From the NCBI RefSeq assembly GCF_009870125.1, contig NC_046681.1:25380001-25444000 (forward strand): DNA of 64,000 nucleotides, read 5' to 3'. Each line of letters opens with the position of its first letter. Positions within the stretch are counted from its first letter, which is position 1. Source of the stretch: Drosophila pseudoobscura. Its lineage: Eukaryota > Arthropoda > Insecta > Diptera > Drosophilidae. The position numbers and the translations under genes were made by a program. Shown here one piece after another: positions 36,532 to 49,149 of the stretch. The notes below the pieces were generated by a model. That model saw only the letters and a program-made list of their open reading frames with translations. It was not told where the DNA came from and did not search any database.

Positions 36532-39500
36532 TCACTGTGTGATGACTTGGCTATTGATCTTCTTGATCTCCTTCAGGGCCCACGAGCACAACATTTTCGT
36601 GCGCTGACCCTTGGAGCGCTTGCCCTCGGACAGGAATTGTGTGATTACGACATCGTCCAATAGCGTGTGAAGACGGGGTCCGAAGGAAGTGCACAGATCG
36701 CCAATGAAACCAGCAGCACTGGCCATCATCGAGTCGGATACTTCGCCATCCTGGGCAATGCGCTTGATGAAGCCAATAATGTGCATCAGATGCGGCTCCA
36801 TGTGCATCACATCGGGATGGGCTGTCTGATCGAGACCCTTGAGGCCCTGAATGATGCCTGTATATGCCTCGAGAACACTCTCGCGCAGGTGGGCAATGTA
36901 CTCGTTCATGTCAAAGTTGCTGGCATCCGTCTTTAAATATATATCTGTTTACATCTACTCTCAAATAAGTCTGACGATGAATTCTCACCTGAAGATTGGA
37001 AGCGGCACGCAGCATTTCCAACACCACGTTCAGATACTTCAGGAAATGGCTTCCAATACTGAGAGCCATATCGCCAAAGACCGTGAGTATCTGCGGCTTG
37101 ACAGTGCGATGCAGCGTGGGCTCCGCCAGATTGGTCATCATTACGGACATAATCTCATCGCAATAAGGGACCATCTGCTCCTTGAGGGCGCGGCAAATAT
37201 CGCCGGTGAGGCCGACAGTGGCACAGCATACCTGATACTCCTGATGGTTCTTGAGGCCCATGATTAGGACATCCTTGAAGGCCGGCATGTACTTCATAAA
37301 CTGTACGCCCAAAAGCTCCACCAGTGTAGACACGGCTAGGTAGGCATCCTCCTGCACACCTCCCGATTTGCCAGCACTTGACTGGAACATCATGAACAGG
37401 GCATTCATGATGGCATCGGATATCTGTGGGGCATCCTCTTCGTGCACCTTTCGCAGGACACTCTGCAGCGTGGCGCAGAGCAGCGACTGCAGATCGTTAA
37501 ACTGATGGCGATCGCTGTGATTGCTGATGTGCGACTCCATCTGCATGACTTGGTTCAAACGCTCCAGGATCACAATGGTAGTGCGCTGCACCACCAGATA
37601 GCAATCGAGGGGCGAATTCTTGATCATATCCATGAGAGCCTCATAGGCAGCTCCACGCAGATTGGCTTGGGCCCCATCCGAACGATCGGTGGTCTCCAGC
37701 AGCTGTGTGATAATAAACTCAAAGTACGGCGACAGCGCGTACGTCTCGGGTGTCTCGCGCTCGCGCTCTCCGGTGGAGGCCGCATCGTAGGCGGCATCGG
37801 AGAGGCCAATGAATGCCCAGCAAACATTGGCGGCCACACGAGGCTCCGACTTCAAGCTCTTTACAAAGCACTCGAGCAGCGGCTGTAGATAGGTCTTGTC
37901 GATGGCAGCCTCTGGAATGATCTTCAGAAGAGAGAGAAAGTCGAAAATTTAGTGGCAAAACGGAATTGGAGGAGGGGCCAAGGAGCCAAGAACTTACATC
38001 GCAAATGCGTCCAAAAGTCCAGGCTGTGGTATCACGCACAATGACACTCGAATCATACATCAAACGTATCAGCGTGGGCATGGCCTGCTCCACCAAAGGC
38101 TTCAGCGTATTGGTCTCCAGTCCACTGAGCACAGAGCCAAAGGTCATGACGGCGGCATCTCTGAAGCGCCAGTTCTGCGATTCAATGTTCTCCTGGATGA
38201 ACGGCAACACATGGGGCACTATTTCGTCCTCGCAACAAGTGGCCAGCACTATGAGGCACACCGACGAAGCCTTGGCCGGACTCCAGGTATCCTCATCATC
38301 GCACTCATCCTGTTTGGTTAGCTTGTCAACCAGTACAGGCGTAAGGAACTGCAGAGCACCGCGTGCATAATGCTTGGACACACGCGCTGGGGCACGACCC
38401 TGATCGGTGGCCTCCTGGCTCTCGATGGCCAGATCGATCTCCTCATCGCAGACGTTGGACCAGAACTCAATGCCCTGAAGGGCAACGGCATCGTTCTCCG
38501 ACTTCATGGCCTCCAGCGTTATGGGGAAGAGGGCCTGAGCCATATAGGGCTCCATGAACTGATAGTACAGTGTCATAATCTTCACCAGACACTGAAGGGC
38601 AGCCACACAGATCTGAGTGTCCGTGGACTGGGTGGCCTCGCAGACCACCTCCATGATGAAGTTGCGCTCCATGTCCTTCTCAAAATTGGCCTTGGTGAAC
38701 TCGAGCGAGTTGTGCAGAGCCGTGGTGGCGGCCAGACGGACATGGTTGCTTGGCTCGACCTTGCGCATGCCATGAATGATGGCCGTGAGCACCTGATTCG
38801 ATTGATTCTCCATCACGCCAAAGCGTATGTCCTGGCAAATGTAGCCAATGGCCTCAAGGGCAGACTCGCGATGCATTTCGCTCGATCCTTCGCTGACCAC
38901 CTTGTTGACCAGGGTCTGGATGACCATGCCCCAGCGATTGATGGGCAGCTCTATGACAGCCACATAGGCCACGCACTGCGCGGCACAAGAGGGACGCGTA
39001 TTCTCAGTACCCAAGGCATTAAGAATCTATAGATAAAGAATTTTTAAAATTTGTTGATTGGCGATCATTTCCTCTACTCACATTGTTCTTGATCAGTTCC
39101 CGGATCTCGGTGGGGAACTGATGCCAACGCTCCTGATGCTGTTGCCGTACATTCTCATCTTTGCTGGTCAAGTGATTTTTGAGCTGAAGACCAGCGGCCA
39201 TGCGTGCCACGGCGCTGTTTGTCGTATTGACCAAAATTTCCGACAGTGCCTTAAGGAACTCTGGCAGATTGCTGGCGGCTGCCTGTTCCAAGAAGTTCTT
39301 TGCCGACAAGAGTTCATTTTTGTCTACATAAATAAGGGCAATGCATTTATTTATAGCTTAGTTCGGGGTCTTAAAATGGGTAATGGGGCTTCGCGCAGAG
39401 CATTTTGTTTTTATCACCAACCGGAAGAACTGGTTGTGGGACTTATCGGGGTAGTAGAGTAGGAAAAAAAACCACCCAATACCCACATGCATGTGTGTAT

Positions 39501-39901
39501 GTATGAGATACACCCAGCGAAACCTTTTCTTGGTGGCTTGGGCAGGGGTCCGACTCTTTGTAGGATCTGCATTCCCTATCCCTGTTTGAGGTTAGGTTCG
39601 TGGCAGTTTATAAATCCTTAATCATTGCACACACACATATCCAGATATATACATTCATAAATGGCTGTGTTTGTGTGGGTATGCGTGTGCACCTAGCAAC
39701 GAAACATATGCTATCGAGACCCGCGTTGCAACCCTGCGCAACATACAACGCGCGGCGCGCGTCCCTCCCGCCAAACGACCAAAAAAAATGGCCATGGAAA
39801 ATTTATGCCCAAAGGGATTGTGATTGGAAGGGGGTGCACTCACCTGGCGACACTGTCTTCTCCAAAATAGCAATCAACTGCAGCGTTATATCGGAAGTCA
39901 T
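36532..39901 (-). CDS. Fs(2)Ket: Ketel, importin-beta (karyopherin beta-1)
   Basis: Exons 39901-39844, 39323-39082, 39026-37998, 37921-36989 and 36930-36532 close in frame to 886 residues, close to the 884 I recall for D. melanogaster Ketel. The protein is the HEAT-repeat carrier that takes NLS cargo (via importin-alpha) through nuclear pores and releases it on Ran-GTP; it also acts in spindle and nuclear-envelope assembly. The N-terminal Ran-binding importin-beta domain is at about 20-100, followed by HEAT repeats throughout (for example [18 protein letters not shown] and [14 protein letters not shown]). An acidic loop ([15 protein letters not shown]) matches the DDDD-W acidic loop of importin-beta that contacts Ran/IBB. 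A minus-strand AATAAA at 36339-36334 would give a short 3' UTR. The 520-nt first intron separates only 19 codons. Confidence 0.97.
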
Positions 39902-41196
39902 TTTGCGTTCTTTTTTTGTTTCTTTATTACTTTCTATTTCGTGCAGACGTCTAGAGAGGCCAGGCAATCGGTCGGGTCGGGCGGGGGATGTCAGGTATGG
40001 GTGTATGTGTGGGAATTTTGCGTAATTTTTGACAATTGTCCGAGAGCAACTATAAAACGGATAAAATAGCGAATTAATAAAACCATTCGAGTAGCTGGAA
40101 CACTAGACGGGGGAAGGTTGCACAAACACCTTGAACGTCAGCGAATTGATTTTTTCGCTTTCAGCTCTACACGAAACAAACGCACACACGCAGTAAAAAC
40201 TCACTTTTTTCTGTTGCTTTGCGCGATTCACCTTTGTCTTTTCTGCAACCTTCCCCACCTGTCAGAAAACGCGCGGATGCAAGCCAGTGATTATATCCAC
40301 TTACTTAGGATTGTATTTAAGTGAACGGTCAAGTTGGGGATTAATATGGTTAGATGGCTCTTTTTTTGGCTGCCTTAAAACGAATTGAAAGCGAAACAGG
40401 CCGGTTCTGAGTAATCGCCACACACATGGAAGCCTCGCAATAGATGGCAACTCTAAACGCTATTCACACGCTGGCAGTTGTATTTGAATTTGGACCGACG
40501 AAGAATAAAAACTCAATACAACATAAATGCTAGCCAAAATATTTATACGAAAAGTTATTTCGACACACTGATGCTAAATCATGATGTTAAATCCAATAGT
40601 TCCAATAGAACTTGAGTTCGTCAGTGTATTTACGGTATATTTTGGTATATTTGTGACACCCTTCAGGTGTCGCCGTTATTAATTACATGAAAATGTAGTT
40701 AATATGTAGCAAATTTAGTGGACATTTTTGTTGACCGGTTTTACTCAAACCTTATTTAATACGCAATGCAATAAAGATGAAAGCTTAAATTTAACCAGTC
40801 TTGTAGAAAACCGATTTTATAATCGGATAAAATTATGAGTTGAGAGCTGAGGGTCCTTGCGAGCTAGTAATATTCGGCGGAAAACGAGGAATAGGAAGGA
40901 ACTTGAATAACCCGTCAGTATATATACGGTATATTTGTAAAATAAGTAGGTATGTTTTGGTATATTTGTCATGTTATCGATATCATCATCGATAGTCACT
41001 GCTGACGTTCGGACCTAAAAAGAAACGTAGTGGAAAAGTTAATATTATTTGGAAATATTTCGAAAAACACACAGCAATAAACGCAAAACAGTTGCTGCAC
41101 TTGCCCCCTCTGTGAGTGTGCAACGTGTTTTAACCAGCCACGACACTGCATAAATTGGCAAAGCAATTCTCTCGAATCATTCGCCGCACATCAAAG
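39902..41196. promoter_or_regulatory. divergent Fs(2)Ket/TM9SF2 promoter region with DREs
   Basis: The 1.3 kb between the divergent ATGs holds a perfect DRE, TATCGATA, at 40975-40982 and a 7/8 match (ATCGATA at 40988-40994), both typical DREF sites of housekeeping promoters. Upstream lie two copies of a TATTTACGGTATATTTT-type motif (40617-40645 and 40913-40937), each followed by a further GGTATATTTG. A small inverted repeat, GACACC/GGTGTC, sits near 40664-40680. The TM9SF2 start is probably just downstream of the DREs (about 41.0-41.1 kb). For Ket, a start between 40.0 and 40.3 kb is likely. Confidence 0.6.
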
Positions 41197-43876
41197 ATGA
41201 TCCTGCATTCTGGTCCGCCACGGGGCCTGGCTCTGTTGTTCCTGCTGCTGCACACGTTGACCCTTGGAGGCGCCTTCTATTTGCCCGGCCTGGCACCGGT
41301 TAACTTTTGTAAGACAATCGAAGTGTCCACGACATGCAAGGTGTGTACACATATGCATACTCATACCCCTCTTTGTGTCCGTGTCGCTGCTGTGTGTGTG
41401 TGTGTGTGTGGGTTGTGTGTTTTTGTGTTTCTGTTTCTAATTCATGCCTTAACAATTAGCGAAAGGGCAGTGCAATGCTGATAAATATACAACCAATGGT
41501 AGTAGTAGTGGAAACGGCGGAAGCACTCTGATAAGGTCCCAACATTGCGGGTGTCCGCTGGATACTGCTGACGTTGACTCCTACGATTGACGTTGCTTTT
41601 GCTCTAATATCAAACCCGTCTTGTTGGCTCAGTTGCTCAAAGATATCATTATGATGATCTAGACCTTATTTGTACTGCCTTATGTTCTTGATAATCTTAT
41701 GGCACACATTTGTACGCTTTCAAACAATAGTCTGCAGATAAAAGTAGAGCCCAGATAGCATTCAATAGAAACTCTCGTAAATTCATCAATTGCCGCATGG
41801 ACACATTCTTGATTGATGTATTATTTATATTTTTTATAACACTCTCCTTCCAGTCGGATGTTATCTTGTATGTTAATCGCCTAAATACTGAGGAATCGGT
41901 CATACCCTATGAATATCATCATTTTGATTTCTGTCTGGGCAAAGAGGAGAACTCCCCCGTGGAGAATCTGGGACAGGTGGTCTTTGGCGAGCGCATACGC
42001 CCGGGTCCCTATAAAATCCAGTTCCTGGAGAATCAGCAATGTTCTGTGGTAAGTAGACAGGACACGTAAATCTCGAAGGCAAAACTCTAGGATTTCTGTG
42101 TAAACCGTAGGCCTGCACCAAGGAGTACAAGGGTGGTGATCCCATCAGCAATCGTCGCATGATGGTCCTGAAGAAAGGCATCAGCCTGAACTATCAACAT
42201 CATTGGATTGTGGACAATATGCCGGTGACCTGGTGCTATCCGTTGGAGAATGGCAAACAATACTGTGGCACTGGCTTCCCCATGGGCTGCCTCGTGCGTA
42301 CCGATGGCGAGGGCTGTCCCATCAACTCTATTTACAATCAGCCCATGCACTACTATCCCTTCAATCATGTGGATCTGGAGATCACCTATCACAGTGGGCA
42401 ACTCGAGGACTGGGGCATTGGTTTTGGCAACAGTGGACGTATCATTTCCGTAAAGGTCACACCCAAATCGATCAAGCACACCGATCCGAAGGCTCCGAAC
42501 TGCCTGAGCACCGAGCCGCTGGCCATAAGCGAAACCTCACTGAAGACCGGCGAGCAGCTGAACATTGTGTACACGTACAGCGTCAAGTTTGTGAAGAACG
42601 ATGCCATTAAGTGGTCGTCACGCTGGGATTACATTCTAGAGTCCATGCCCCATACGAATATCCAGTGGTTCTCCATCCTCAATTCCCTGGTGATTGTGCT
42701 CTTCTTGAGCGGTATGGTGGCAATGATAATGCTGCGCACTCTGCACAAGGACATAGCCAGATACAATCAGATGGACAGCGGCGAGGATGCCCAAGAGGAG
42801 TTCGGCTGGAAGTTGGTCCATGGCGATGTCTTTAGGCCGCCACGCAAGGGCATGCTTCTGTCTGTATTCCTGGGCTCTGGCATTCAGGTGCTCGTTATGT
42901 CTATGATTACATTGGCCTTTGCCTGTCTGGGCTTCTTGTCGCCGGCCAATCGTGGTGCTTTGATGACCTGCTCGATGGTTTTGTTCGTTTCGCTGGGCAC
43001 ACCCGCTGGTTATGTCTCGGCGCGCATTTACAAGAGTTTTGGCGGTCTCAAGTGGAAGAGTAATGTGATTCTAACCTCGATTGTGTGTCCCGGGTGAGTA
43101 GTGGCTGATAATTTGTAATGCCTTTGCTTATTTATCTGCTATATTCCATACAGTGTTGTCTTCTCTCTGTTCTTTGTGATGAATCTGGTGCTATGGTTTG
43201 AGAATAGCTCGGGTGCTGTGCCATTTAGCACATTGGTTGCCCTGCTAGCCCTCTGGTTTGGCGTCTCAGTGCCACTGACATTTGTTGGTGCCTATTTCGG
43301 TTTCCGCAAACGCGTAAGTATCTCATTAGAGACCGTAAACTTTGATTCTTAATTTCTGAATGTATTTTGTAGGCTTTGGAGCATCCGGTGCGCACCAATC
43401 AGATACCACGACAGATACCCGATCAATCGATTTACACACAACCGATACCCGGCATCGTTATGGGCGGCGTGCTGCCTTTTGGCTGCATTTTCATACAGCT
43501 CTTCTTTATACTGAGCTCACTGTGGTCCAGTCAGATGTACTATATGTTTGGTTTCCTCTTCCTGGTCTTTCTTATACTGGTCATCACGTGCTCGGAGACA
43601 ACCATTTTGCTGTGCTATTTCCATCTATGTGCCGAGGATTATCATTGGTGGTGGCGCTCCTTTCTCACATCGGGTTTCACGGCTGTCTATCTGTTCATCT
43701 ACTGCTGTCACTACTTCATCACGAAGCTCTCGATCAAGGATAGTGCCTCGACGTTCCTGTATTTTGGCTATACGGCCATTATGGTATTCCTGTTCTTTTT
43801 GCTTACCGGCACAATTGGTTTCTTTGCGTGCTTCTGGTTCATACGGAAGATCTACAGCGTGGTCAAGGTGGATTAA
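41197..43876 (+). CDS. TM9SF2: TM9 superfamily (nonaspanin) protein
   Basis: Exons 41197-41340, 41854-42048, 42111-43093, 43154-43313 and 43373-43876 close in frame to 661 residues. There is a cleavable-looking signal peptide ([20 protein letters not shown] then LTLGGA), a long lumenal N-domain with the family GxRPGPYK-like element ([18 protein letters not shown]), and nine membrane segments from about residue 298. The C-terminus KIYSVVKVD ends in a KxD motif that retains TM9 proteins in the Golgi by coatomer binding. Known family roles are endosome/Golgi trafficking, adhesion and phagocytosis. An upstream TTG-initiated extension of the frame is not used; the ATG at 41197 directly precedes the signal peptide. 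Intron 1 contains a long GT microsatellite (41390-41410). Confidence 0.96.
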
Positions 43877-44666
43877 ATTAAATGCATGTGGATGACAATG
43901 AGGATGATGATGAGAATTGTGTGCAAATGTATTTTTGTATTGAGTAGCCACAAATTTACACTTAAGCCTAATGTATGTGCGTGTGTGTGTGATTTCTGCG
44001 CTGTGCGCCTACTTGCTGCACGCGACAGTTTTCTGTTTATTATATTTATGATCGATCCATGTACACATGTACTTGTGTATCAGGCTAAAAAACCAATCCC
44101 GTAGAGTGGAACGAAGCGCGCAATAATCTTTAAGTAAAAAACCGATGATGTAAGTGATGGAATCCCCACATTTGTTGTATAGTTTTCACACCTTCTCTGA
44201 ATCTAAAGTTTAGCCATGTCCAATATCCCCCAAACGATCGATTCCAAAAACCGTATTCAATTTAGAGCCAGATATTTCGTACTTTTACAGAGGAAAGTAC
44301 TACTGTAAGAAAGTACTTGAATCCACCTTTCTATACCGATTTCTATTCTGTAATATCAAAGCCTAACAACTGTAATTAGTGGCTCGTCTTATCTATAATT
44401 CGAGCAAGGATTGAATTCAAGTGTGTGTAATATTTAAAAATACTTTAGTTTAAACTATTTAAATTTAAAACTTGCGACTAAAGATTAAACAAAATATATA
44501 ACATATAAAATGGAACCCAAGCTCGCGCACTCTCTCTTTTTTGTTTTGCTATTTGTTCAACCCTTGAGAAGTGTCAGAACAGAACCGTACCCCGTTCTAT
44601 GGCTTCTGCAAGCTCTCGAGCGCCCACTCAGTGTGCGAATAGACATTTCCAGCTCAGAGTTTGGCC
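43877..44666. other. TM9SF2 3' UTR and CG9317 upstream region
   Basis: Same-strand spacer of 0.8 kb. The first part (GATGATGATGAG repeat, GTGTGTGTGT) should be the TM9SF2 3' UTR. AT-rich sequence follows, with ATATATAACATATAAAATGG at 44491-44512, which could serve as a TATA-type element or 5' UTR for CG9317. An ATG at 44510 opens a frame unrelated to the transporter and is not called. Confidence 0.5.
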
Positions 44667-47438
44667 ATGTCAGAGACTGTGGACAGCGATGTGGATGAAT
44701 ACGATGAGTTATCGGAGCTGCGACAACGCCAGAAGCCCCAAACCCAACCCTCAGTGGATGTTCGTATCATATATTCCAAAACTCCAATTCTAAACGCGAC
44801 TTATTCGGCTTTTTTTGGTACTTCCAGGAGGCCTTCGATTTGGATGATTTGCTGCCGACCATTGGGGAATTTGGCAAGTATCAAAAGCTTCTGGTCTTTG
44901 GCATTTGCCTGCCCGCCTGCATTCCTTGCGGCTTTTGTGCCTTCAATCAGCTGTTTATGGCTGATACTCCGGATGACTATTGGTGTCGCATACCCGAACT
45001 GCTGGACATGCAGCTGGAGCAGCGTAAATATCTGGCCATACCCAAGGAACTGGTGAGTGAGAGGAGCAGCCATATGAGTGCTAAAGGTCTGGCAATCAAG
45101 CCCAGAGCTGAGCTCTCATTGATTATGCGTTTGTCGGGTGACAAAATGTCGATACGAGGGTGGTTCGATGAGTAATCAAGGTTATAATAGATATGATGAA
45201 ATAGGGCAAACGTAAGGGTATATTTCCCACAAATTTTCAACGTCAGAAACGAGTGTGTGTTGGTCATTCGGTTCAAGTTCCGACAAAAGAAGACAAACAT
45301 TAATTATAAACGATACTCGAAGTGTTAAGGGATGTAATAGTTTTGTGCAAATGTGTTTAACAGCCAGAAGAATACATTTCTGACCTTATTCTTGTTCTTT
45401 TAAGGAAAACGATGAACTGGTCTACAGCAAATGCCATACGTACGGAGTCAATTGGACGCAACTGCTCGAATCATTGGGAGATGAGAATGACCTGACCACA
45501 CTGGAGCCAAACAGCACTTGGCCGGTGGTTAAGTGCAGTCAGGGCTGGGAATATAATACCACAAATGTGTGGTCCTCCATTGTGATTGATGTGCGAGCAC
45601 AGATCCAGACTGAACCCACATTAAAATTCATTTAGGAATAAGCTTGAAAACATTTCCCAAGCACGATACCACACCTAAACAATCAGTTAACCCATGCTAA
45701 CCGACAGTTTATCGACAGTTTGATTTAGTGTGCGATCAGGATATATATCCAACCATTGGCTTGGCGGCACTCAATACTGGTGGACCCGTGGGGGTGTATC
45801 TCTTTGGATTGCTTAATGATCGCGCTGGAAGGAGACTTTCGTACTTCACCTGCCTGGCCACTTTGCTGGCGGGTAGTTTGATGACTTCGCTGAGCAAGGA
45901 CTTCTGGACTTGGGCTGGCAGTCGCGTCATTGTGGGCCTGACTATACCGGCTGTCTATCAGATACCTTTCATCATATGTATGTGCAGGAATACTCAGCTT
46001 TATTTTAGCTAACAGTTGACTTATCTTTCAGCTCTGGAGTTGGTGGGCGAGAACTATCGTTCCTTTGTAACTGTTATGACCTGCACCTTTTACACCTCGG
46101 GTATTATGCTGCTCTCCGTTGTCACCTATCTGGAGCGGGATTGGGTGCGCCTCTCTTACATCACCTCGCTGCCTTTCTATGCCTATTTCTTCTATATGTT
46201 TGTGATGCCGGAATCACCCCGTTGGCTTCTGATGCGTGGCCGCCTGGAAGAGGCCCTCACGATACTGGAGCGCATGGCCAGAGTGAATGGACGACAGTTT
46301 CCGGAGGCAGTGCACAGCAAGCTGGAGGCACAAATCCGCCGCGACAAGCTCAAGAAAGAGAAGAAAAAGGTGGCTAATGTGGGTCTGAGAGATCTCTGTC
46401 GTACGCCCAATATGCGGCTGAAAACAATACTGATTACGTTGAGTTGGTTTGCCAATGAGACGGTCTATCTGGGCCTCAGCTACTACGGTCCCTCGCTGGG
46501 CACCAATCAGTATGTGAGCTTCTTTCTGTCGGCTGTGGTGGAGCTGCCTAGCTATCTCTGCTGTTGGTACTTTATGGACACCTGGGGCAGACGTTGGCCA
46601 CTCAGTTTGTCCATGATATTGGGGTAAGACTGGATGTGTAGAGTCATTATTTTTAACCGTAGCTACTTATATTGGTTCCCTTTCCAGGGGTGTGGCATGC
46701 GTGATAACGGTGATGTTGCCCGATGAGGCTGTCGATGAGACTCTATATCTGTATTTGGTATCCAAGGCCTTGCTCTCGGCCTCCTTTCTAATCATCTATC
46801 CATTTGCTGGCGAACTGTATCCGACACAAGTACGTGGCATAGGCATTGGAGCTTCCAGTTATATTGGAGGATTGGGTCTGATTGTCATACCCTTTGTGAC
46901 ATATCTGGGCAAGGAGAACCTCAAGTTGCCGCTGGTTATCATGGGTTTTGTTTCCATGCTGGGCGGAATGACGGGTCTTCGATTGCCGGAGACCCTGCAT
47001 CATCGTCTGCCGCAGACCATTGAGGAGGGCGAAGAGTTCGGCAAGGACTGGCAGCTCAAGGATTGCTGTAGATGCGCTCAAAAACAGTGAGTGTTAGAAA
47101 AAAAGAGTCTAAGCTAATATTGAAACTAACCTTATTTGAATAACCTATTAAGGACTGTGCTCTCCCAACCCACATCATATGAGAATTTGGATGTTTTGGG
47201 TGGTTCATCCAACACTGCCTCCGAGGCGGAGGTGGAGCTGGAGTTGCGCGACAATCGTCGCGTCCGCCAGCAGGCTCCCATGAGCTCTATTGATGAGCTC
47301 ACGCCATTGGAGGGCATGGCCAGTGTAAGTGGTCGACCTGTTCATCGGCCGTCTATGAAGCGCTTGGTGCGTCAGATGAGCATCATGGATACACAGCGAA
47401 CTAATGATGGCACCATGCAACTAACACATTGGATTTAG
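44667..47438 (+). CDS. CG9317: organic cation transporter-like MFS protein (SLC22 family)
   Basis: Exons 44667-44759, 44828-45052, 45405-45590, 45719-45977, 46032-46623, 46688-47086 and 47153-47438 close in frame to 679 residues. The layout is that of an SLC22 transporter: acidic cytosolic N-terminus, TM1 (KLLVFGICLPACIPCGFCAF), a large extracellular loop with cysteines and NxT sites, and the MFS motif GLLNDRAGRR after TM2. PESPRWLLMRGR follows TM6, and ELYPTQVRGIGIG marks the second half. The C-terminus is long and hydrophilic (about 95 residues). The substrate cannot be read from sequence. The exon 1 donor (GAT|GTTCGT) is weak, so that boundary is less sure; the other junctions are standard. 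Confidence 0.93.
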
Positions 47439-49149
47439 GGAACTCTACTACATAAATATAGCAGGAGCTGTAAAGAAAAAGGCAGTACGAAACAGGTGTA
47501 GTTTTACTTTAAATAATACTTAAATATTGGTATGAAATGTGTCCTTAAGTTGTAGGAGGACAGTTGGCAGTTATTACGGTAGTTTATTAGTACCCTAAGG
47601 GGTTTTCAGCTGTATCGCTTTTGATTTGTATCTCTAGTTTGGTATAAGAGTTCCATAAGATGTAAAGCCTAAACATATGTCATTTAGATGTTTTAAGAAT
47701 ATATTACAATTATGAAATTTTGCTAAAGCGACGTGTGTAGTTTAAACAGTTTATATATGTATGTGAACCCATGAAGACATATATATAATATCTACGACAC
47801 GAGAACCAACTGCATACATATATAAGATATACAAAAATATAGAAGAACGCATCAACCTATAACAATATAGAAGCAAATCGTATAAACTCCATTATTATCG
47901 AAGAACCAACAATTATGCACAATACCTGCTAGATGCAATTGTATGCTTTTTTTTGAATATACCAACAAATAATCTATGAAAACATTAAAATAGTATAACA
48001 GAACTAAAAGAACATTATAGAAACAATGGATTCCTGATTCCATTTCCTTAAGTTGTATTTCAGTCGACCTCAAATTAAGAACAAAGAATCATTGCCTTGT
48101 TTTGAATTCGATCAACAGTGTCAGAGGATAATTGCCATATTTACAGATACTTACGGGTCCCATAACCATTTCCCAGATGGAATATCAATATTAGCTTTAA
48201 TTGTAGAGCATTGCTATTAGCTGTAAGGCGCGTTTAGTTCAGCTTTAAACAAAGCATTAAAACCAACAACAAACATTCCCGATAGAGGAAAGTAACAAAC
48301 CGAAAAAATTAATTCCTCAAACATATCCGGTAAAATAAATAAATATATATGAGGAGGCGTACTGCAACATTACATATCTCTAACTCTGTCTCTATGATAT
48401 ATAAATACATATTATATTCTGTGTGTGACACACAACAATAGCGACTTCTCAAACATTGCAATTGATTTATGCATTTATTCACGCAATTATGCAATTAATT
48501 GTTGTCAAACAAAAAGAAAAACTTGTTTATGGAGGAATGCGAAAAATTGCCACACAGCTGGACGGACACTGGACGGTCGGTCGCACACTGCTAGCGGTCA
48601 CTGTCAGCCATAGGAAGTGCAAGGCCAATCAAGGGAAACACTACACTACTATACCCGATAATTGTAGAGTGTTTTGGGCTGACTTTTAGGCTCCACAAAT
48701 TAAATAGAATTCACATTGATTTAAATTTAAATGTATTTAAAGGTACACGACCCTTATTAAATATAAATAAAAAACACTTAAAAAATAATCTAATATTTAA
48801 TATATTAATAGGAAATATACTTAATCTTAAATAAAATAAATATAAATCGACTCAAATCTATTAATACACATTTTTAAATCAACAAATGTGTACTCTATAC
48901 ATATTCCATATGCTCGTAATCTTCCTCAGTCTGTCGATTGAATCTAAGAAACAACATAAATTGGTATAGCGATGATTATCCATTTAAAACCTGATTTATT
49001 CACATCACCTTCCGGTTCCCCTACACGACATAATATGAACAAAATACCCCTGAGATATCAGAGCACCCCTGAGATACTTACTATACAAAATTGTATGTGT
49101 CAAAAATGTACCAAGAATCAAAATTTAAGTTATAAAGCCATTTGGCAAA
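47439..49149. other. CG9317-CG9316 spacer
   Basis: 1.7 kb of mostly AT-rich DNA. The first few hundred bases should be the CG9317 3' UTR. Around 48540-48620 a GC-richer patch with CACTGGACGG and CGGTCACTGTC resembles a promoter-proximal segment, possibly the start of CG9316. A TATACCCGATA fragment at 48651 resembles the end of the dispersed element at 3504-4625. No convincing gene. Confidence 0.5.

Noticed and set aside
38370-39032. 220-codon plus-strand open frame
   Set aside because: Antisense shadow of the Fs(2)Ket HEAT-repeat exon.
41155-41196. N-terminal extension of TM9SF2 from a TTG
   Set aside because: It would bury the signal peptide; the ATG at 41197 places the hydrophobic leader at the N-terminus as in the family.
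44510-44698. ATG-initiated 62-codon frame upstream of CG9317
   Set aside because: It overlaps the real CG9317 start in another frame; the transporter N-terminus at 44667 joins in phase to exon 2, so this is at most an upstream ORF.
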